Of a DNA stretch of 64,000 nucleotides, positions 1-10,654 are shown in pieces. The notes beneath the pieces are model-generated. The model had not been told where the DNA came from. It did not search any database and worked only from the letters and a program-made list of their open reading frames with translations. A program made the position numbers and the translations under genes. This DNA comes from Thiobacillus sp. 65-29 (GTDB taxonomy: Bacteria > Pseudomonadota > Gammaproteobacteria > Burkholderiales > Thiobacillaceae). Every line of letters starts with the position of its first letter. The first letter of the stretch is position 1. The stretch lies in the NCBI GenBank assembly GCA_001899775.1, contig MKWN01000044.1:28086-92085 (forward strand). The letters are read 5' to 3'.

Positions 1-872
1 ACGCCGGCCACGACATCGTGCGGGTGCTGACCCAGCCGGACCGCCCCGCGGGGCGCGGCATGAAGCTCGCCCACAGCGCGGTGAAGCAGGCGGCGCTGGC
101 GCGCGGCTTGCCGGTGGTGCAGCCGGCCAGCCTGAAGACGCCCGAAGTTCAGGCTGAGCTCGCCGCGCTCGCGCCCGAGGTCATGGTGGTCGCCGCCTAT
201 GGCCTGATCCTGCCGCAGGCGGTGCTCGACCTGCCGCGTCACGGCTGTCTCAACATCCATGCCTCGCTGTTGCCGCGCTGGCGCGGCGCCGCGCCGATCC
301 AGCGCGCCATCCTCGCCGGCGATGCACAAACCGGCGTCACCATCATGCAGATGGATGCCGGGCTCGATACCGGGGCCATGCTCACCCGCACTGCGGTGCC
401 GATCCGCCCGGACGATACCGCCGGCAGCCTGCACGACACCCTCGCCGCACTCGGCGCCGAGGCCATCGTCGCCGCGCTGGCGCAGCTCGACACGCTGGCG
501 CCCGAGGCGCAGGACGAACGCGAAGCCACCTATGCCGCCAAGCTCGGCAAGGACGAGGCGCGCCTCGACTGGACCCTGCCGGCCGACGTGCTGGTGCGCG
601 CGGTGCGTGCCTACGACCCGGTGCCCGGCGCCTGGACCCTGCTCGACGGCGCACCATTGAAGGTGTGGGCGGCCGAGGCAGTGGCCGGTGAGGGTGCGCC
701 GGGCACGGTGCTGGCGGCGCACGGCGGCGAACTTCACGTCGCCTGCGGCCAGGGCGCCCTGGCGCTGCGCACGCTGCAACCCGCCGGCGGCAAGCGCATG
801 AGCGCAGCGGCCTTTCTCGCCGGACGGCCGCTCGCGCCGGGCACGCGCCTGGGCGGCGACACCGGTGCATAA
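1..872 (+). CDS. fmt: Methionyl-tRNA formyltransferase, 5' end truncated by window start
   Basis: Frame open from base 3; motifs '[20 protein letters not shown]' and '[18 protein letters not shown]' are diagnostic of Fmt; followed by rsmB as in many proteobacteria. Confidence 0.96.
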   Translation, partial: AGHDIVRVLTQPDRPAGRGMKLAHSAVKQAALARGLPVVQPASLKTPEVQAELAALAPEVMVVAAYGLILPQAVLDLPRHGCLNIHASLLPRWRGAAPIQRAILAGDAQTGVTIMQMDAGLDTGAMLTRTAVPIRPDDTAGSLHDTLAALGAEAIVAALAQLDTLAPEAQDEREATYAAKLGKDEARLDWTLPADVLVRAVRAYDPVPGAWTLLDGAPLKVWAAEAVAGEGAPGTVLAAHGGELHVACGQGALALRTLQPAGGKRMSAAAFLAGRPLAPGTRLGGDTGA

Positions 873-2121
873 GCTGCAGCGGCTCGCCGCCGACACGCTC
901 GCCGAGGTGCTGGGCGGCACGGCGCTGCACCAGGCCTTGCCGCCGCGCCTCGGTGAGCTCGCCACCGCGGGCGAGCGCGGTGCGCTGCAGGACATCGTCT
1001 ACGGCAGCCTGCGCCAGCTCGGCCGCCTCGACGCCTGGCTCGACGCGCTGCTCGAACGGCCGCTCACCGATCCCGCGCTCGGCTGGCTGCTGCGCGTGGC
1101 GCTCTATCAACTGGCGTGGACGCGCGCGCCGGCGCACGCCGTGGTGCACAACGCGGTCGACGCCGCCGGTCCCGGCTGGCGGCGCGGGCTGACCAATGCG
1201 GTGCTGCGCAATTTCCAGCGCCGTCGCGCCGGGATCGAGAGCATGGCCGACGCCCGTCCGTCCGCGCGCTGGTCGCATCCCGACTGGTGGATCGCCAGGC
1301 TGCAAGCCGACCATCCCGACGCCTGGCAGGCCATCCTCGAAGCCGGTCTCCTGCATCCACCGTTCACCCTGCGCGTGAACGTCCGCCACGGCGACGTCGC
1401 CGGCTATCTGCAACGCCTGGCCGAGGCCGGCCTGCCCGCGCGCCAGAGCGGCCCCGACGCGGTCACCCTCGAGCGCGCGGTGCCGGTACACGCCCTGCCC
1501 GGTTTCGACACGGGCGAGGTGTCGGTACAGGACGCCGGCGCGCAGTGGGCGGCGCGCCTGCTCGACGCGCAGCCGGGCGAGCGCGTGCTCGACGCCTGCG
1601 CCGCGCCCGGCGGCAAGACCGGCCATATCCTCGAACGCGCCGACGTCGATCTCGTCGCGCTCGACGTCGATCCCGCGCGGCTGGCGCGTGTGCAGGAGAA
1701 CCTCGACCGCCTGGGCCGCCACGCCACCCTGATCGCGGGTGATGCCGCGCACCCCGAAACCTGGTGGGACGGCCGGCCGTTCGACCGCATCCTTGCCGAC
1801 GTGCCGTGCAGCGCCTCCGGCGTGGTGCGCCGCAATCCCGACATCAAGTGGCTGCGCCGGCCGGAGGACATCGCCCGCTTCGCCGCACAGCAGGCGGCCA
1901 TGCTGGATGCGCTCTGGCGGCTGCTCGCCCCCGGTGGTACATTGCTCTACGCCACCTGCTCGGTCTTCAGGGAGGAAAACGACGGGCAGGTACGGGCGTT
2001 CCTCGCGCGCCACGCAGAGGACGCCACACAATGTCCACTGCCCGAACCCGTTTCCGACGGGGTGCTGCTGCCCGATGCCGAGCATGATGGTTTTTTCTAC
2101 GCCCTGCTGCGCAAGACCTGA
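865..2121 (+). CDS. rsmB: 16S rRNA (cytosine(967)-C(5))-methyltransferase RsmB
   Basis: NusB-like N-terminus plus '[15 protein letters not shown]' and '[19 protein letters not shown]' SAM-methyltransferase motifs; GTG start overlapping fmt stop. Confidence 0.96.
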   Translation: MHKLQRLAADTLAEVLGGTALHQALPPRLGELATAGERGALQDIVYGSLRQLGRLDAWLDALLERPLTDPALGWLLRVALYQLAWTRAPAHAVVHNAVDAAGPGWRRGLTNAVLRNFQRRRAGIESMADARPSARWSHPDWWIARLQADHPDAWQAILEAGLLHPPFTLRVNVRHGDVAGYLQRLAEAGLPARQSGPDAVTLERAVPVHALPGFDTGEVSVQDAGAQWAARLLDAQPGERVLDACAAPGGKTGHILERADVDLVALDVDPARLARVQENLDRLGRHATLIAGDAAHPETWWDGRPFDRILADVPCSASGVVRRNPDIKWLRRPEDIARFAAQQAAMLDALWRLLAPGGTLLYATCSVFREENDGQVRAFLARHAEDATQCPLPEPVSDGVLLPDAEHDGFFYALLRKT

Positions 2122-2710
2122 CACCGCCCCGCGGCGCTGGGGCTGGCTGTTGCTCGCGCTTTGGCTCGGTGTCGCGGCGAGTGCGCTGGCCGCCGAGCGC
2201 AGCGCGGTGCGCCAGGCCACGCTGCGCGCCACGCCGCAGGGCTACACACTCGACAGCGACGTCGACATCGCGCTCAACGCCACGCTGGAAGACGCGCTGG
2301 CGCGGGGCATCCCGCTGCATTTCCTCCTCGAACTGGAAATCACCCGGCCACGCGAGTGGTGGTTCGCCGAGGACATCGCCGAGCCGGTACGCAAGCTGCG
2401 CATCTACTACCATCTGCTGCTGCGCCGCTACGTGGTGGAGTCGGGCTATCGCACCCAGACCGCCGCTTCGCTCGCCGAGGCGCTGGCGCTGCTCGGACAC
2501 GTGGAGGACTGGGCGGTGCTCGAGCGCGGTGCGCTGAAGGCCGGCAAGACCTACGCAGCGCGCCTGCGTCTGCGGCTCGACACCGCTCAGCTGCCGAAAC
2601 CGCTGTCGATCGGTGTGGTGACCGGCGACAAATGGGAACTCGCCACGCCCTGGTACGAGTGGACGTTCGAGCCGCCCGTGCTGTCCCGCCCCGCCCCGCC
2701 CCTTCCCTGA
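2084..2710 (+). CDS. DUF4390 domain-containing protein
   Basis: Signal-peptide-like N-terminus then 'FLLELEITRPREWWFAEDIAEPVRKLRIYYHLLLRRYVVE'; located between rsmB and ntrY; ATG at 2084 or 2087. Confidence 0.8.
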   Translation: MMVFSTPCCARPDTAPRRWGWLLLALWLGVAASALAAERSAVRQATLRATPQGYTLDSDVDIALNATLEDALARGIPLHFLLELEITRPREWWFAEDIAEPVRKLRIYYHLLLRRYVVESGYRTQTAASLAEALALLGHVEDWAVLERGALKAGKTYAARLRLRLDTAQLPKPLSIGVVTGDKWELATPWYEWTFEPPVLSRPAPPLP

Positions 2711-4842
2711 TGCGTCGTCTCATCGCCGCCGTTCTGGTGACGGGCATCGCTCTCCTGGCGCTGCTGTTCAACGCCAGCAGCGACAGCGCCGCGTTTTCCG
2801 AAAGCCTGCCCGGCCTGTTCGCCATGGGCGGGCTGCTGGGTGCGGTGTTGCTCGGCCTGCTCGGCTGGCGGCTGTGGTGGCTGCAGAAGCGCATCCGCCG
2901 CGGGGTATTCGGTGCCAAGCTGACGCTGAAACTTCTGGGTATGTTCGGCGTGGTCGCCATGCTGCCGGGCCTGGTGGTATACGGCGCCTCGGTGTTCTTT
3001 CTCAACCGCTCGATCGAAACCTGGTTCGACGTGCGCGTCGACAACGCGCTCACCGCCGGTGTCAACCTCGGCCAGGCGGCGCTCGACGATCTGCTGCGCG
3101 AACTCGGCAAGAAGGGCGAGCGCATGGCGCTCGCCCTGTCCGACGAAGGTCCCGGTTCGGTGATCACCAGCCTGTCGACGCTGCGCGAGCAGAGTGCGGT
3201 ACAGGAAGTGACCCTGTTCGACGAGCGCGGTGGCGTGGTCGCCCACGCCGGCGGCGAGCGCGGCGCGCTGCTGCCGGTGCTGCCCGAGCGCAGCGTGCTG
3301 TGGCAGGTGCGCCAGCAGCAGCCCTACAGCCGCATCGAGGACCTTGGCGAGCGTGGCCTGGTGATGCACGTCATCGTACCCGTCTACACCACCTCGCTCA
3401 CCGGCGAGACACGGTTGCTGCAACTGGTGCAACCGGTTCCCGCCGGCCTCACCCGCGACACGCAGGCGGTGCAGGTCGCCTATCAGGAATACCAGCAGAT
3501 CGCCGTGGCGCGGCTGGGGATCAAGCGCATCTATGGCGTGGCGCTGACGCTCACCCTGATGCTCGCCCTGCTGATGACCTTCGTCATCGCCTATGTGCTG
3601 TCGGACCGCCTCGGCTCGCCCCTGCGCACGCTGGCACGCGGTACCCGCGCCGTGGCCAAGGGCGATTTCTCGCAAATGCCGTCGGTGACCAGCCGCGACG
3701 AGCTCGGCGTGCTGATCCAGTCGTTCAACCGCATGACGCGACAGCTTTCGGATGCGCGGGAACAGGCGGCGCTGAATCACCAGCAGACCGAGCAGGCCAA
3801 GGCGTTTCTCGAACGCGTGCTGGCGAACCTGTCCTCGGGCGTGGTCGTGCTCGACGAAACGCTGGGGGTGCGCGCGGTCAATGCCGCAGCGCTGCACATC
3901 CTCGGCGTCGACGCCGCGGTGTTTCAAGGGCAGGTGCTGGACACTCTGGGTGCGCCGGATTCGCCGCTGCGCGAATTCGGCGCCACCGCGGCCGCGCGCT
4001 TCGACACGCCGGAGGCCGAATGGCAGGCGCAGATCGACCATGCCGGCGCGGGCGGCAAGCAATCGCTGCTGCTGCGCGGCACGCGTCTGCCGGCGGGGGT
4101 GGAGCGCGGCTTCGTGCTGGTGTTCGACGACGTGACCCGGCTGATCGACGCCGAGCGCAACGCCGCATGGAGCGAGGTCGCGCGCCGCCTGGCGCACGAG
4201 ATCAAGAACCCGCTCACACCGATCCAGCTGTCGGCCGAACGCATCGCGAGAAAGCTCGCCGGCCGCCTCGAGGCGGCGGATGCCGAATTCCTCGCGCGCG
4301 CCACGGAAACGATCGTCAGCCAGGTGGTGGCGATGAAGAACATGGTCGACGCTTTCGCCAGCTATGCGCGCATGCCGCGCGCGCGCCTGGACGCGCTCGA
4401 CCTCAACGCGCTGGTGCGCGAGGTGCTGGCGCTGTACGACGCGCGCGCGCTCGGTCTCGTGCTCGAACTGGACGACGGGTTGCCGTTCGTCGCCGGGGAC
4501 TCCACATTATTGCGTCAGGTGATACATAATCTGATGCAAAATGCGCAGGACGCGCTGGCCGGACACGAAGCCCCGCAGGTTCGGGTCGGCACGCGCCTGG
4601 ATAACCATGCAGTGTGTCTTACCGTTGCTGACAATGGAGCCGGTTTCCCGGAACACCTGATGACGCGGCTGTTCGAGCCCTATGCAACCACCAAGGCCAA
4701 GGGAACGGGCCTGGGGCTCGCCATCGTCAAGAAGATCGTGGAAGAACACCACGGCAGGATCCAGATCGAAAATCCGAAGACCGGTGGCGCGGCCGTATAC
4801 ATCGCGCTGCCGGTCTTTGCCGCACCCGGGGGGGAGACGTGA
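2710..4842 (+). CDS. ntrY: Two-component sensor histidine kinase NtrY
   Basis: Multiple TM segments, HAMP, PAS, 'RRLAHEIKNPLTPIQLSAERI' H-box, 'TGLGLAIVKKIVEEHHGRI' G-box; ATG overlaps previous stop; paired with ntrX. Confidence 0.93.
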   Translation: MRRLIAAVLVTGIALLALLFNASSDSAAFSESLPGLFAMGGLLGAVLLGLLGWRLWWLQKRIRRGVFGAKLTLKLLGMFGVVAMLPGLVVYGASVFFLNRSIETWFDVRVDNALTAGVNLGQAALDDLLRELGKKGERMALALSDEGPGSVITSLSTLREQSAVQEVTLFDERGGVVAHAGGERGALLPVLPERSVLWQVRQQQPYSRIEDLGERGLVMHVIVPVYTTSLTGETRLLQLVQPVPAGLTRDTQAVQVAYQEYQQIAVARLGIKRIYGVALTLTLMLALLMTFVIAYVLSDRLGSPLRTLARGTRAVAKGDFSQMPSVTSRDELGVLIQSFNRMTRQLSDAREQAALNHQQTEQAKAFLERVLANLSSGVVVLDETLGVRAVNAAALHILGVDAAVFQGQVLDTLGAPDSPLREFGATAAARFDTPEAEWQAQIDHAGAGGKQSLLLRGTRLPAGVERGFVLVFDDVTRLIDAERNAAWSEVARRLAHEIKNPLTPIQLSAERIARKLAGRLEAADAEFLARATETIVSQVVAMKNMVDAFASYARMPRARLDALDLNALVREVLALYDARALGLVLELDDGLPFVAGDSTLLRQVIHNLMQNAQDALAGHEAPQVRVGTRLDNHAVCLTVADNGAGFPEHLMTRLFEPYATTKAKGTGLGLAIVKKIVEEHHGRIQIENPKTGGAAVYIALPVFAAPGGET

Positions 4843-6113
4843 GCGGGCATATTCTCGTCGTCGACGACGAAGTGGGCATTCGTGAGTTGCTGTCGGAGAT
4901 CCTCACCGACGAGGGTTACGACGTGCATCTCGCGGAAAACGCGGAAGCCGCGCGCGCCTTCCGCCAGCAGCGCCGCCCCGACCTCGTGCTGCTGGACATC
5001 TGGATGCCCGACACCGACGGCGTCACGCTGCTCAAGGAATGGGCCGGCGGTGGCCAGCTGACCATGCCGGTGGTGATGATGTCGGGCCACGGCACCATCG
5101 ACACCGCAGTCGAAGCGACCAAGCTCGGCGCCACCGATTTCCTGGAAAAGCCGGTGGCGCTGGCCAAGCTGCTCGACACCGTCAACAAGGCGATCCGGCG
5201 CGGCGTATCGCTGCCGCGTCGCAGCGCGGGCATGGACCTGTCGGCGCTCGGGCGCAGTGCTCAGATCCAGGAACTGAAGAAGCGCCTCAGCCAGATCGCC
5301 GGCAACACCGCGCCGGTGATGCTGCTCGGCGAAGCCGGCAGCGGCTTCGAAATCTGCGCACATTTCCTGCACCAGCCGGGTACGGCCTGGGTCGAGATCA
5401 AGGACCGCGCGCGCCTGGTGTCCGACCCGCTGGGCTTCGTCGAAGGCCTCGGCAACGGCACCCTCTATCTGCCCGACGCCGGCGAGCTCGCGCGGCTGGA
5501 GCAGAAGGGACTGGGCCTGCTGCTCGACCGCATCGAGGGCAGCGGCGCGCGCCTGGTGTGCGGCAGCAGCCGCAGTCTCGACCCGCTGGTCGCCTCCGGT
5601 GAATTCGACAGCCGCCTGTATTACCGCCTGTCCAGCCTGGCGATCCAGATCCCGCCGCTGCGCGAGCATCGCGAGGACGTGCCGGAAATCGCCAACTTCA
5701 TGCTGGCGCAGTTGATCGAGGCGGGCGTCTGCCCGGTGCGCCGGCTCACCACCCCGGCCCTGAACCAGCTGCGCAATTTCGACTGGCCCGGCAACCTGCC
5801 GCAGCTCAACAACGTCGTGCGCACCCTCGCCGTCACCGCGCTGGCGAGCGAGATCGACGCCATCGACATCAACCGCGTGCTGGCGCCGCTGAAACAGGCC
5901 GCACCCGCGGTGGCGCATGGCATCCCCCTCGACATCCCGCTGCGCGAGGCGCGCGACGCCTTCGAGCGCATGTATTTCGAGCACCTGATCCAGAAGGAGG
6001 GCGGCAGCATGACCCGCGTGGCCGACAAGTCCGGGCTCGAGCGCACCCATCTGTATCGCAAGCTCAAGCAGCTCAACATCCGCCACGGCCGCCGTCTCGA
6101 CGAGGATCTCTGA
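4839..6113 (+). CDS. ntrX: NtrX-type response regulator with degenerate AAA+ domain and Fis-type HTH
   Basis: REC domain 'ILVVDDEVGIRELLSEILTDEGYDV', AAA+-like middle region, C-terminal Fis HTH 'SMTRVADKSGLERTHLYRKLKQLNI'. Confidence 0.9.
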   Translation: MSGHILVVDDEVGIRELLSEILTDEGYDVHLAENAEAARAFRQQRRPDLVLLDIWMPDTDGVTLLKEWAGGGQLTMPVVMMSGHGTIDTAVEATKLGATDFLEKPVALAKLLDTVNKAIRRGVSLPRRSAGMDLSALGRSAQIQELKKRLSQIAGNTAPVMLLGEAGSGFEICAHFLHQPGTAWVEIKDRARLVSDPLGFVEGLGNGTLYLPDAGELARLEQKGLGLLLDRIEGSGARLVCGSSRSLDPLVASGEFDSRLYYRLSSLAIQIPPLREHREDVPEIANFMLAQLIEAGVCPVRRLTTPALNQLRNFDWPGNLPQLNNVVRTLAVTALASEIDAIDINRVLAPLKQAAPAVAHGIPLDIPLREARDAFERMYFEHLIQKEGGSMTRVADKSGLERTHLYRKLKQLNIRHGRRLDEDL

Positions 6114-6140
6114 CCCCGCGGCGGGCGCATTTCATCCCCA

Positions 6141-7514
6141 ATGAAAATCATCATTCTCGGCGCCGGCCAGGTCGGCGCCAACCTGGCGGAAAGCCTGGTC
6201 GCCGAAAACAACGACATCACCGTGGTCGACGTCGATCACACGCGTCTCGCGCTGCTGCAGGACCGCTTCGACCTGCGTACCGTGCGCGGCCACGCGGCAC
6301 ATCCGTCGGTCCTCAGACAGGCCGGGGTGGACGACGCCGACATGCTGGTGGCGGTGACGCAGAGCGACGAAACCAACCTCGTCGCATGCCGGCTGGCGGC
6401 CACTCTGTTCAACGTGCCGACGCGCATCGCGCGTATCCGTTCGAGCGACTTCCTGGGCCTGGACGCGGAATTCCTCAACGAACAGTTCGGCGTCAACGAC
6501 GTCATCAGTCCGGAGCAGGAAGTCACCGACACGCTGCGCCGCCTCATCGAACACCCCGAGGCGCTGCAGGTACTCGACTTCGCCGGCGGCAAGGTCCGCC
6601 TGGTGGCGGTACGCGCGTATCACGGCGGCCCGCTGGTCGGCCACGAACTGCAGGACATCCGTCGCCACATGCCGAACATCGACTGCCGAGTGGCGGCGAT
6701 CTACCGCAGCAATCGCGGCATCGTCCCGCACGGCGCCACGGTGATCGAACCCGGCGACGAAGTGTTCTTCATCGCCCGCCGCCAGGACATCCCGACGGTC
6801 ATGCGCGAACTGCGGCGCATGGAGCGTCCGGTCAGGCGGGTGATGATCGCCGGCGGCGGCAACATCGGCCAGCGCCTGGCGGCGTGTCTCGAGCGCGGCC
6901 ACCAAGTCAAGCTCATCGACCACAACAAGGCGACCACCAGTCACCTCGCCGAAAAACTGCACCGCACGCTGGTGCTCACCGGCGACGCCACCGACGAGGA
7001 CCTCCTGGAGCAGGAGAACATCGAGTCGATGGACGTTTTCTGCGCACTCACCAACGACGACGAGGACAACATCATGTCCGCGCTGCTTGCCAAGCGCATG
7101 GGCGCCCACCGGGTGATTGCCCTCATCAACCGCTCTGCCTACGTCAACCTGGTGCAGGGCGGCGAGATCGACATCGCCATCTCGCCGGCGCTGGCGACGG
7201 TCGGACCTCTGCTGTCCAAGATCCGCCGCGGCGACATGGCGGCGGTGCACAGTCTGCGGCGTGGCGCGGCGGAGGTGCTGGAAATCGTCATCCACGGCGA
7301 CCTCAAGACCTCCAAGGTGGTGGGCCGGCGCATCGGCGACGTGGCACTGCCGGAAGGCGCGACGATCGCCGCCCTCATCCGCGGCGAGGACGTGCTGATC
7401 GCCCACCACGACACCCCGATGCAGACGGAGGACCACCTCATCGTGTTCGCCCTCAACAAGCGCATCATCCCCAAGGTCGAAAAGCTCTTCCAGGTCGGCT
7501 TCGGTTTCTTCTGA
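6141..7514 (+). CDS. trkA: Trk system potassium uptake protein TrkA
   Basis: 'MKIIILGAGQVGANLAESLVAENNDITVVD' RCK/Rossmann start, two TrkA-N/TrkA-C repeats; followed by trkH. Confidence 0.96.
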   Translation: MKIIILGAGQVGANLAESLVAENNDITVVDVDHTRLALLQDRFDLRTVRGHAAHPSVLRQAGVDDADMLVAVTQSDETNLVACRLAATLFNVPTRIARIRSSDFLGLDAEFLNEQFGVNDVISPEQEVTDTLRRLIEHPEALQVLDFAGGKVRLVAVRAYHGGPLVGHELQDIRRHMPNIDCRVAAIYRSNRGIVPHGATVIEPGDEVFFIARRQDIPTVMRELRRMERPVRRVMIAGGGNIGQRLAACLERGHQVKLIDHNKATTSHLAEKLHRTLVLTGDATDEDLLEQENIESMDVFCALTNDDEDNIMSALLAKRMGAHRVIALINRSAYVNLVQGGEIDIAISPALATVGPLLSKIRRGDMAAVHSLRRGAAEVLEIVIHGDLKTSKVVGRRIGDVALPEGATIAALIRGEDVLIAHHDTPMQTEDHLIVFALNKRIIPKVEKLFQVGFGFF

Positions 7515-7601
7515 GAGCGTCCGCCGCGCGGCGGGGACTGGTAACATCGCGCCGATGAAAAAACCGACCGACGGTGCAGCCGAAATCCCCAGGACCGCCC
7601 C

Positions 7602-9059
7602 ATGTCGCAAATCCTGCCCGTAGTCCACGTCCTGTCGAAGGTGCTGATGATCTATGCCTGCGCCTTCCTGCTGCCGCTCGCCATCTCGCTGGGCCTGGCC
7701 GACGGCGCACACCGCGCATTCGACGCGGCGATCGCCGCCACCCTCGTGTCCGGCTTCGCGCTGTGGCTACTCTCCCTGCGGAACAGCCGGGAACTGCACA
7801 CCCGCGACGGCTTCCTGCTGGTGGTGTTGGTGTGGACGATCATGCCGCTGTATTCGACCATTCCGCTTCTCGTCCAGCTGCCTGAGCTCAGTTTCACCGA
7901 CGCCTATTTCGAGGCGGTATCCGGCCTCACCGCCACCGGCGCGACCGTACTTTCCGGCCTCGATGCCCTGCCGCCCTCGATCAACGTGTGGCGCACCCAG
8001 ATGCACTGGATCGGCGGCATGGGGGTGATCGTGCTGGTGGTGGCGGTGCTGCCGCTGCTGGGGGTGGGGGGCCGGCAGATGTTCAAGGCCGAGACGCCGA
8101 CACCGATGAAGGACAGCAAGCTCACCCCGCGCATGGCGGAAACCGCCAAGGGCCTGTGGTTGGTGTACGTGCTGTTCACGGCGCTGTGCATTCTCGCCTT
8201 GCGGGCCGGCGGCATGAGCTGGCTCGACGCCCTGATCCACGCCTTCAGCGTGATGGCCCTGGGCGGCATGTCGTCGCATGACGCCAGCCTTGGCTATTTC
8301 GATTCGGTCACGCTGGAGATCGTCGTCATGGTGTTCGCGCTGGTCTCGGCGATCAGCTTTTCCACCCATTTCATGGCATTTCGTACGCGCAGCCTGCTGG
8401 CGTATCGCCATGACGTCGAAATCCCCTGGCTGTTCGGCGTGCTCGCCGTCAGCATCCTGGGGCTGAGTCTGTTCCTGCTGAACCGGGGTTTCTACCTGGA
8501 TTTCCCGGAGGCCTTGCGCTACGCGGCATTCCATACGGTATCGATCGCCACGACACTCGGCTTTGCGACCACCGACTACAACGTCTGGCCGTATTTCGCC
8601 CCCTTGTGGATGCTGTTCCTGTCGAGCTTCATCACCAGCTCCGGTTCCACCGGCGGTGGCATCAAGATGCTGCGCGCGGTGCTGCTCTATAAACAGCTCT
8701 ACCGCGAGCTGATCAAGCTGGTCCACCCCAACGCGGCCATCCACACCAAGCTGGGTGCGCAGGCGGTGCCGAACAAGATCATCTATGCCGTGCTGGCCTT
8801 CCTCTTCGTCTACGTCGCCTCGGTCGTGGTGCTCTCGTTCATCCTGTCCGCCTCGGGGCTGGACATCTTCACCGCGTTCACCGCGGTTGTCGCGATGGTC
8901 AACAACACCGGCCCCGGTCTCGGCCAGGTCGGCCCTGCCAGCACCTATGCGGTACTCAGCGATTTCCAGACCTGGGTGTGCAGCTTCGCCATGCTGCTCG
9001 GGCGGCTGGAGTTCTTTACGCTGCTGGTGGTACTCACGCCAGTCTTCTGGCGCAAGTGA
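7602..9059 (+). CDS. trkH: Trk system potassium uptake protein TrkH
   Basis: '[43 protein letters not shown]', '[12 protein letters not shown]', '[11 protein letters not shown]' selectivity-filter motifs. Confidence 0.96.
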   Translation: MSQILPVVHVLSKVLMIYACAFLLPLAISLGLADGAHRAFDAAIAATLVSGFALWLLSLRNSRELHTRDGFLLVVLVWTIMPLYSTIPLLVQLPELSFTDAYFEAVSGLTATGATVLSGLDALPPSINVWRTQMHWIGGMGVIVLVVAVLPLLGVGGRQMFKAETPTPMKDSKLTPRMAETAKGLWLVYVLFTALCILALRAGGMSWLDALIHAFSVMALGGMSSHDASLGYFDSVTLEIVVMVFALVSAISFSTHFMAFRTRSLLAYRHDVEIPWLFGVLAVSILGLSLFLLNRGFYLDFPEALRYAAFHTVSIATTLGFATTDYNVWPYFAPLWMLFLSSFITSSGSTGGGIKMLRAVLLYKQLYRELIKLVHPNAAIHTKLGAQAVPNKIIYAVLAFLFVYVASVVVLSFILSASGLDIFTAFTAVVAMVNNTGPGLGQVGPASTYAVLSDFQTWVCSFAMLLGRLEFFTLLVVLTPVFWRK

Positions 9060-9129
9060 AAAACCAGGCTGGCACGTCGCGCGAAGGCCTGGGTTAGAAT
9101 TCCCCTATCGATTTTTTCAGGAGCAGCAA

Positions 9130-9405
9130 ATGGCACGCATGGTGAACTGTGTGAAGCTCGGTCGCGAGGCCGAGGGTCTGGCGTTTCCCCCGGTTCCGGG
9201 CGAGTTGGGCAAGAAGATTTTCGATAGCGTATCGAAGGAGGCCTGGGCCGGCTGGCAGCGCCAGCAGACCATGCTGATCAACGAGAACCGTCTCAACATG
9301 GCCGACGCGCAGGCACGCAAGTACCTGATGGAGCAGATGAGCCGCTACTTCTTCGGCGGTGGCGCCGTCGACCAGGCGGCGGGCTACGTGCCGCCGACCC
9401 GCTGA
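9130..9405 (+). CDS. yggX: Oxidative damage protection protein / Fe(2+)-trafficking protein YggX
   Basis: '[55 protein letters not shown]' matches the YggX family. Confidence 0.95.
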   Translation: MARMVNCVKLGREAEGLAFPPVPGELGKKIFDSVSKEAWAGWQRQQTMLINENRLNMADAQARKYLMEQMSRYFFGGGAVDQAAGYVPPTR

Positions 9406-9414
9406 TCGCGCCGC

Positions 9415-9456
9415 ATCACGCACAACGGGCGCCCGCGGGCGCCCGTTGTGCGTGAT
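9415..9456. terminator. Perfect 42-bp palindrome between convergent yggX and phoU, likely bidirectional terminator
   Basis: atcacgcacaacgggcgcccg|cgggcgcccgttgtgcgtgat, 21-bp arms with no mismatch; no obvious T-tract. Confidence 0.7.
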
Positions 9457-9465
9457 ATGCGCCGC

Positions 9466-10167
9466 TTACAGGACTTCCTTCTCGATCTCTTCCAGCGAGG
9501 TGTGGCGCACGTCCTTGCCCTTGACCATGTAGATCACGTATTCCGACATGTTCTCGGCATGATCGCCCATGCGCTCGATCGCCTTGATGACGAACAGGAT
9601 ATCGATGGACACGGAGATGGTGCGTGGGTCCTCCATCATGTAGGTGATGAGATAGCGCAGGTTGCGGCGGAATTCCTCGTCCACCGCCCGATCCAGACGC
9701 GCGATCTCGACCGCCTTGCTGGCATCCAGACGGGCAAAGCCGTCGAGCGCCTTCCTGAGCATGTCGAGCACCATGCCGCCCATGTACTTCACTTCCGAAA
9801 ACGGCGGCAGGCCGACGCGTTCCGACTCGTGGATCAGCCGCGCCATGCGCGCGATTTTCGCCGCCTCGTCGCCGATGCGCTCGAGGTCGGTGATCGTCTT
9901 CACCACCATCATCACTATGCGCAGGTCGGACGCGGTGGGTTGGCGCCGCGCGATGATGCGCGTGCAGTCCTCGTCGATGCTGACTTCGAGGGCATTCACC
10001 TGATGGTCGTTGCGGTCGACGCGCTCGGCAAGCTCCATGTTGCCGGTGACGAGCGCCTCGATCGCGTCGGTGATCTGCGCCTCGACCAGCCCGCCCATCT
10101 TCAGCACGCTGGCGCGCACCGCTTCGAGTTCGGCATCGAATTGTTTATAGGTATGTTCGGTCGGCAT
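9466..10167 (-). CDS. phoU: Phosphate signalling complex protein PhoU
   Basis: 'YKQFDAELEAVRASVLKMGGLVEAQITDAIEAL...LERIGDEAAKIARMA...IERMGDHAENMSEYVIYMVKGKDVRH'. Confidence 0.95.
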   Translation of the reverse strand: MPTEHTYKQFDAELEAVRASVLKMGGLVEAQITDAIEALVTGNMELAERVDRNDHQVNALEVSIDEDCTRIIARRQPTASDLRIVMMVVKTITDLERIGDEAAKIARMARLIHESERVGLPPFSEVKYMGGMVLDMLRKALDGFARLDASKAVEIARLDRAVDEEFRRNLRYLITYMMEDPRTISVSIDILFVIKAIERMGDHAENMSEYVIYMVKGKDVRHTSLEEIEKEVL

Positions 10168-10234
10168 CGTGTCTCTCCAGGATTCTGCCTTTCATTATAG
10201 GCAGCAATGATGACGGCTTGATGACCGGCGGGAT

Positions 10235-10654
10235 TCAGCCGGTATGGAAATCCAGACTGTAACGGGTGCCGTCGAGTTCCAGGAAGAGCGTCCAGGCGCG
10301 TCCACCCGTGACGCACACCGGCAGCGTCGCCTGCGCGACGAAACCGCCATCGCCGTCGCGGTGCAGGTCGTAGCGGTTGAAGCCCATGTCCATGCCGACC
10401 ATCTGGAATTCGGCGCTGACCCGCGTGGCACCGGGTGCATCGACCCGCAGGGTGAAGCGCTCCAGCGGCAACGGGCGCGTGGCGAAGCGCACCCGCGCCG
10501 GCAGGCTGCGATGCACGAAGGCACAGCCGGCGACCGGGTCGCTGCACGCGATCGCCACGGCCGTGGCAGGGCGCTGCGTCCGGTAGCCGGCAACCGCGAT
10601 CGCCACCAGTGCCAGCGCCAGCAGCAGCGGCGCGACCACGCGCTTCATGTCCAC
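10235..10654 (-). CDS. Hypothetical membrane-anchored/secreted protein
   Basis: N-terminal hydrophobic segment then beta-rich domain with 'MVGMDMGFNRYDL'; overlaps the end of the upstream Nudix-ThiE gene. Confidence 0.65.
   Translation of the reverse strand: MDMKRVVAPLLLALALVAIAVAGYRTQRPATAVAIACSDPVAGCAFVHRSLPARVRFATRPLPLERFTLRVDAPGATRVSAEFQMVGMDMGFNRYDLHRDGDGGFVAQATLPVCVTGGRAWTLFLELDGTRYSLDFHTG

Noticed and set aside
382-2232. 616-aa minus-strand ORF opposite fmt/rsmB
   Set aside because: Shadow ORF; fmt and rsmB homology is decisive
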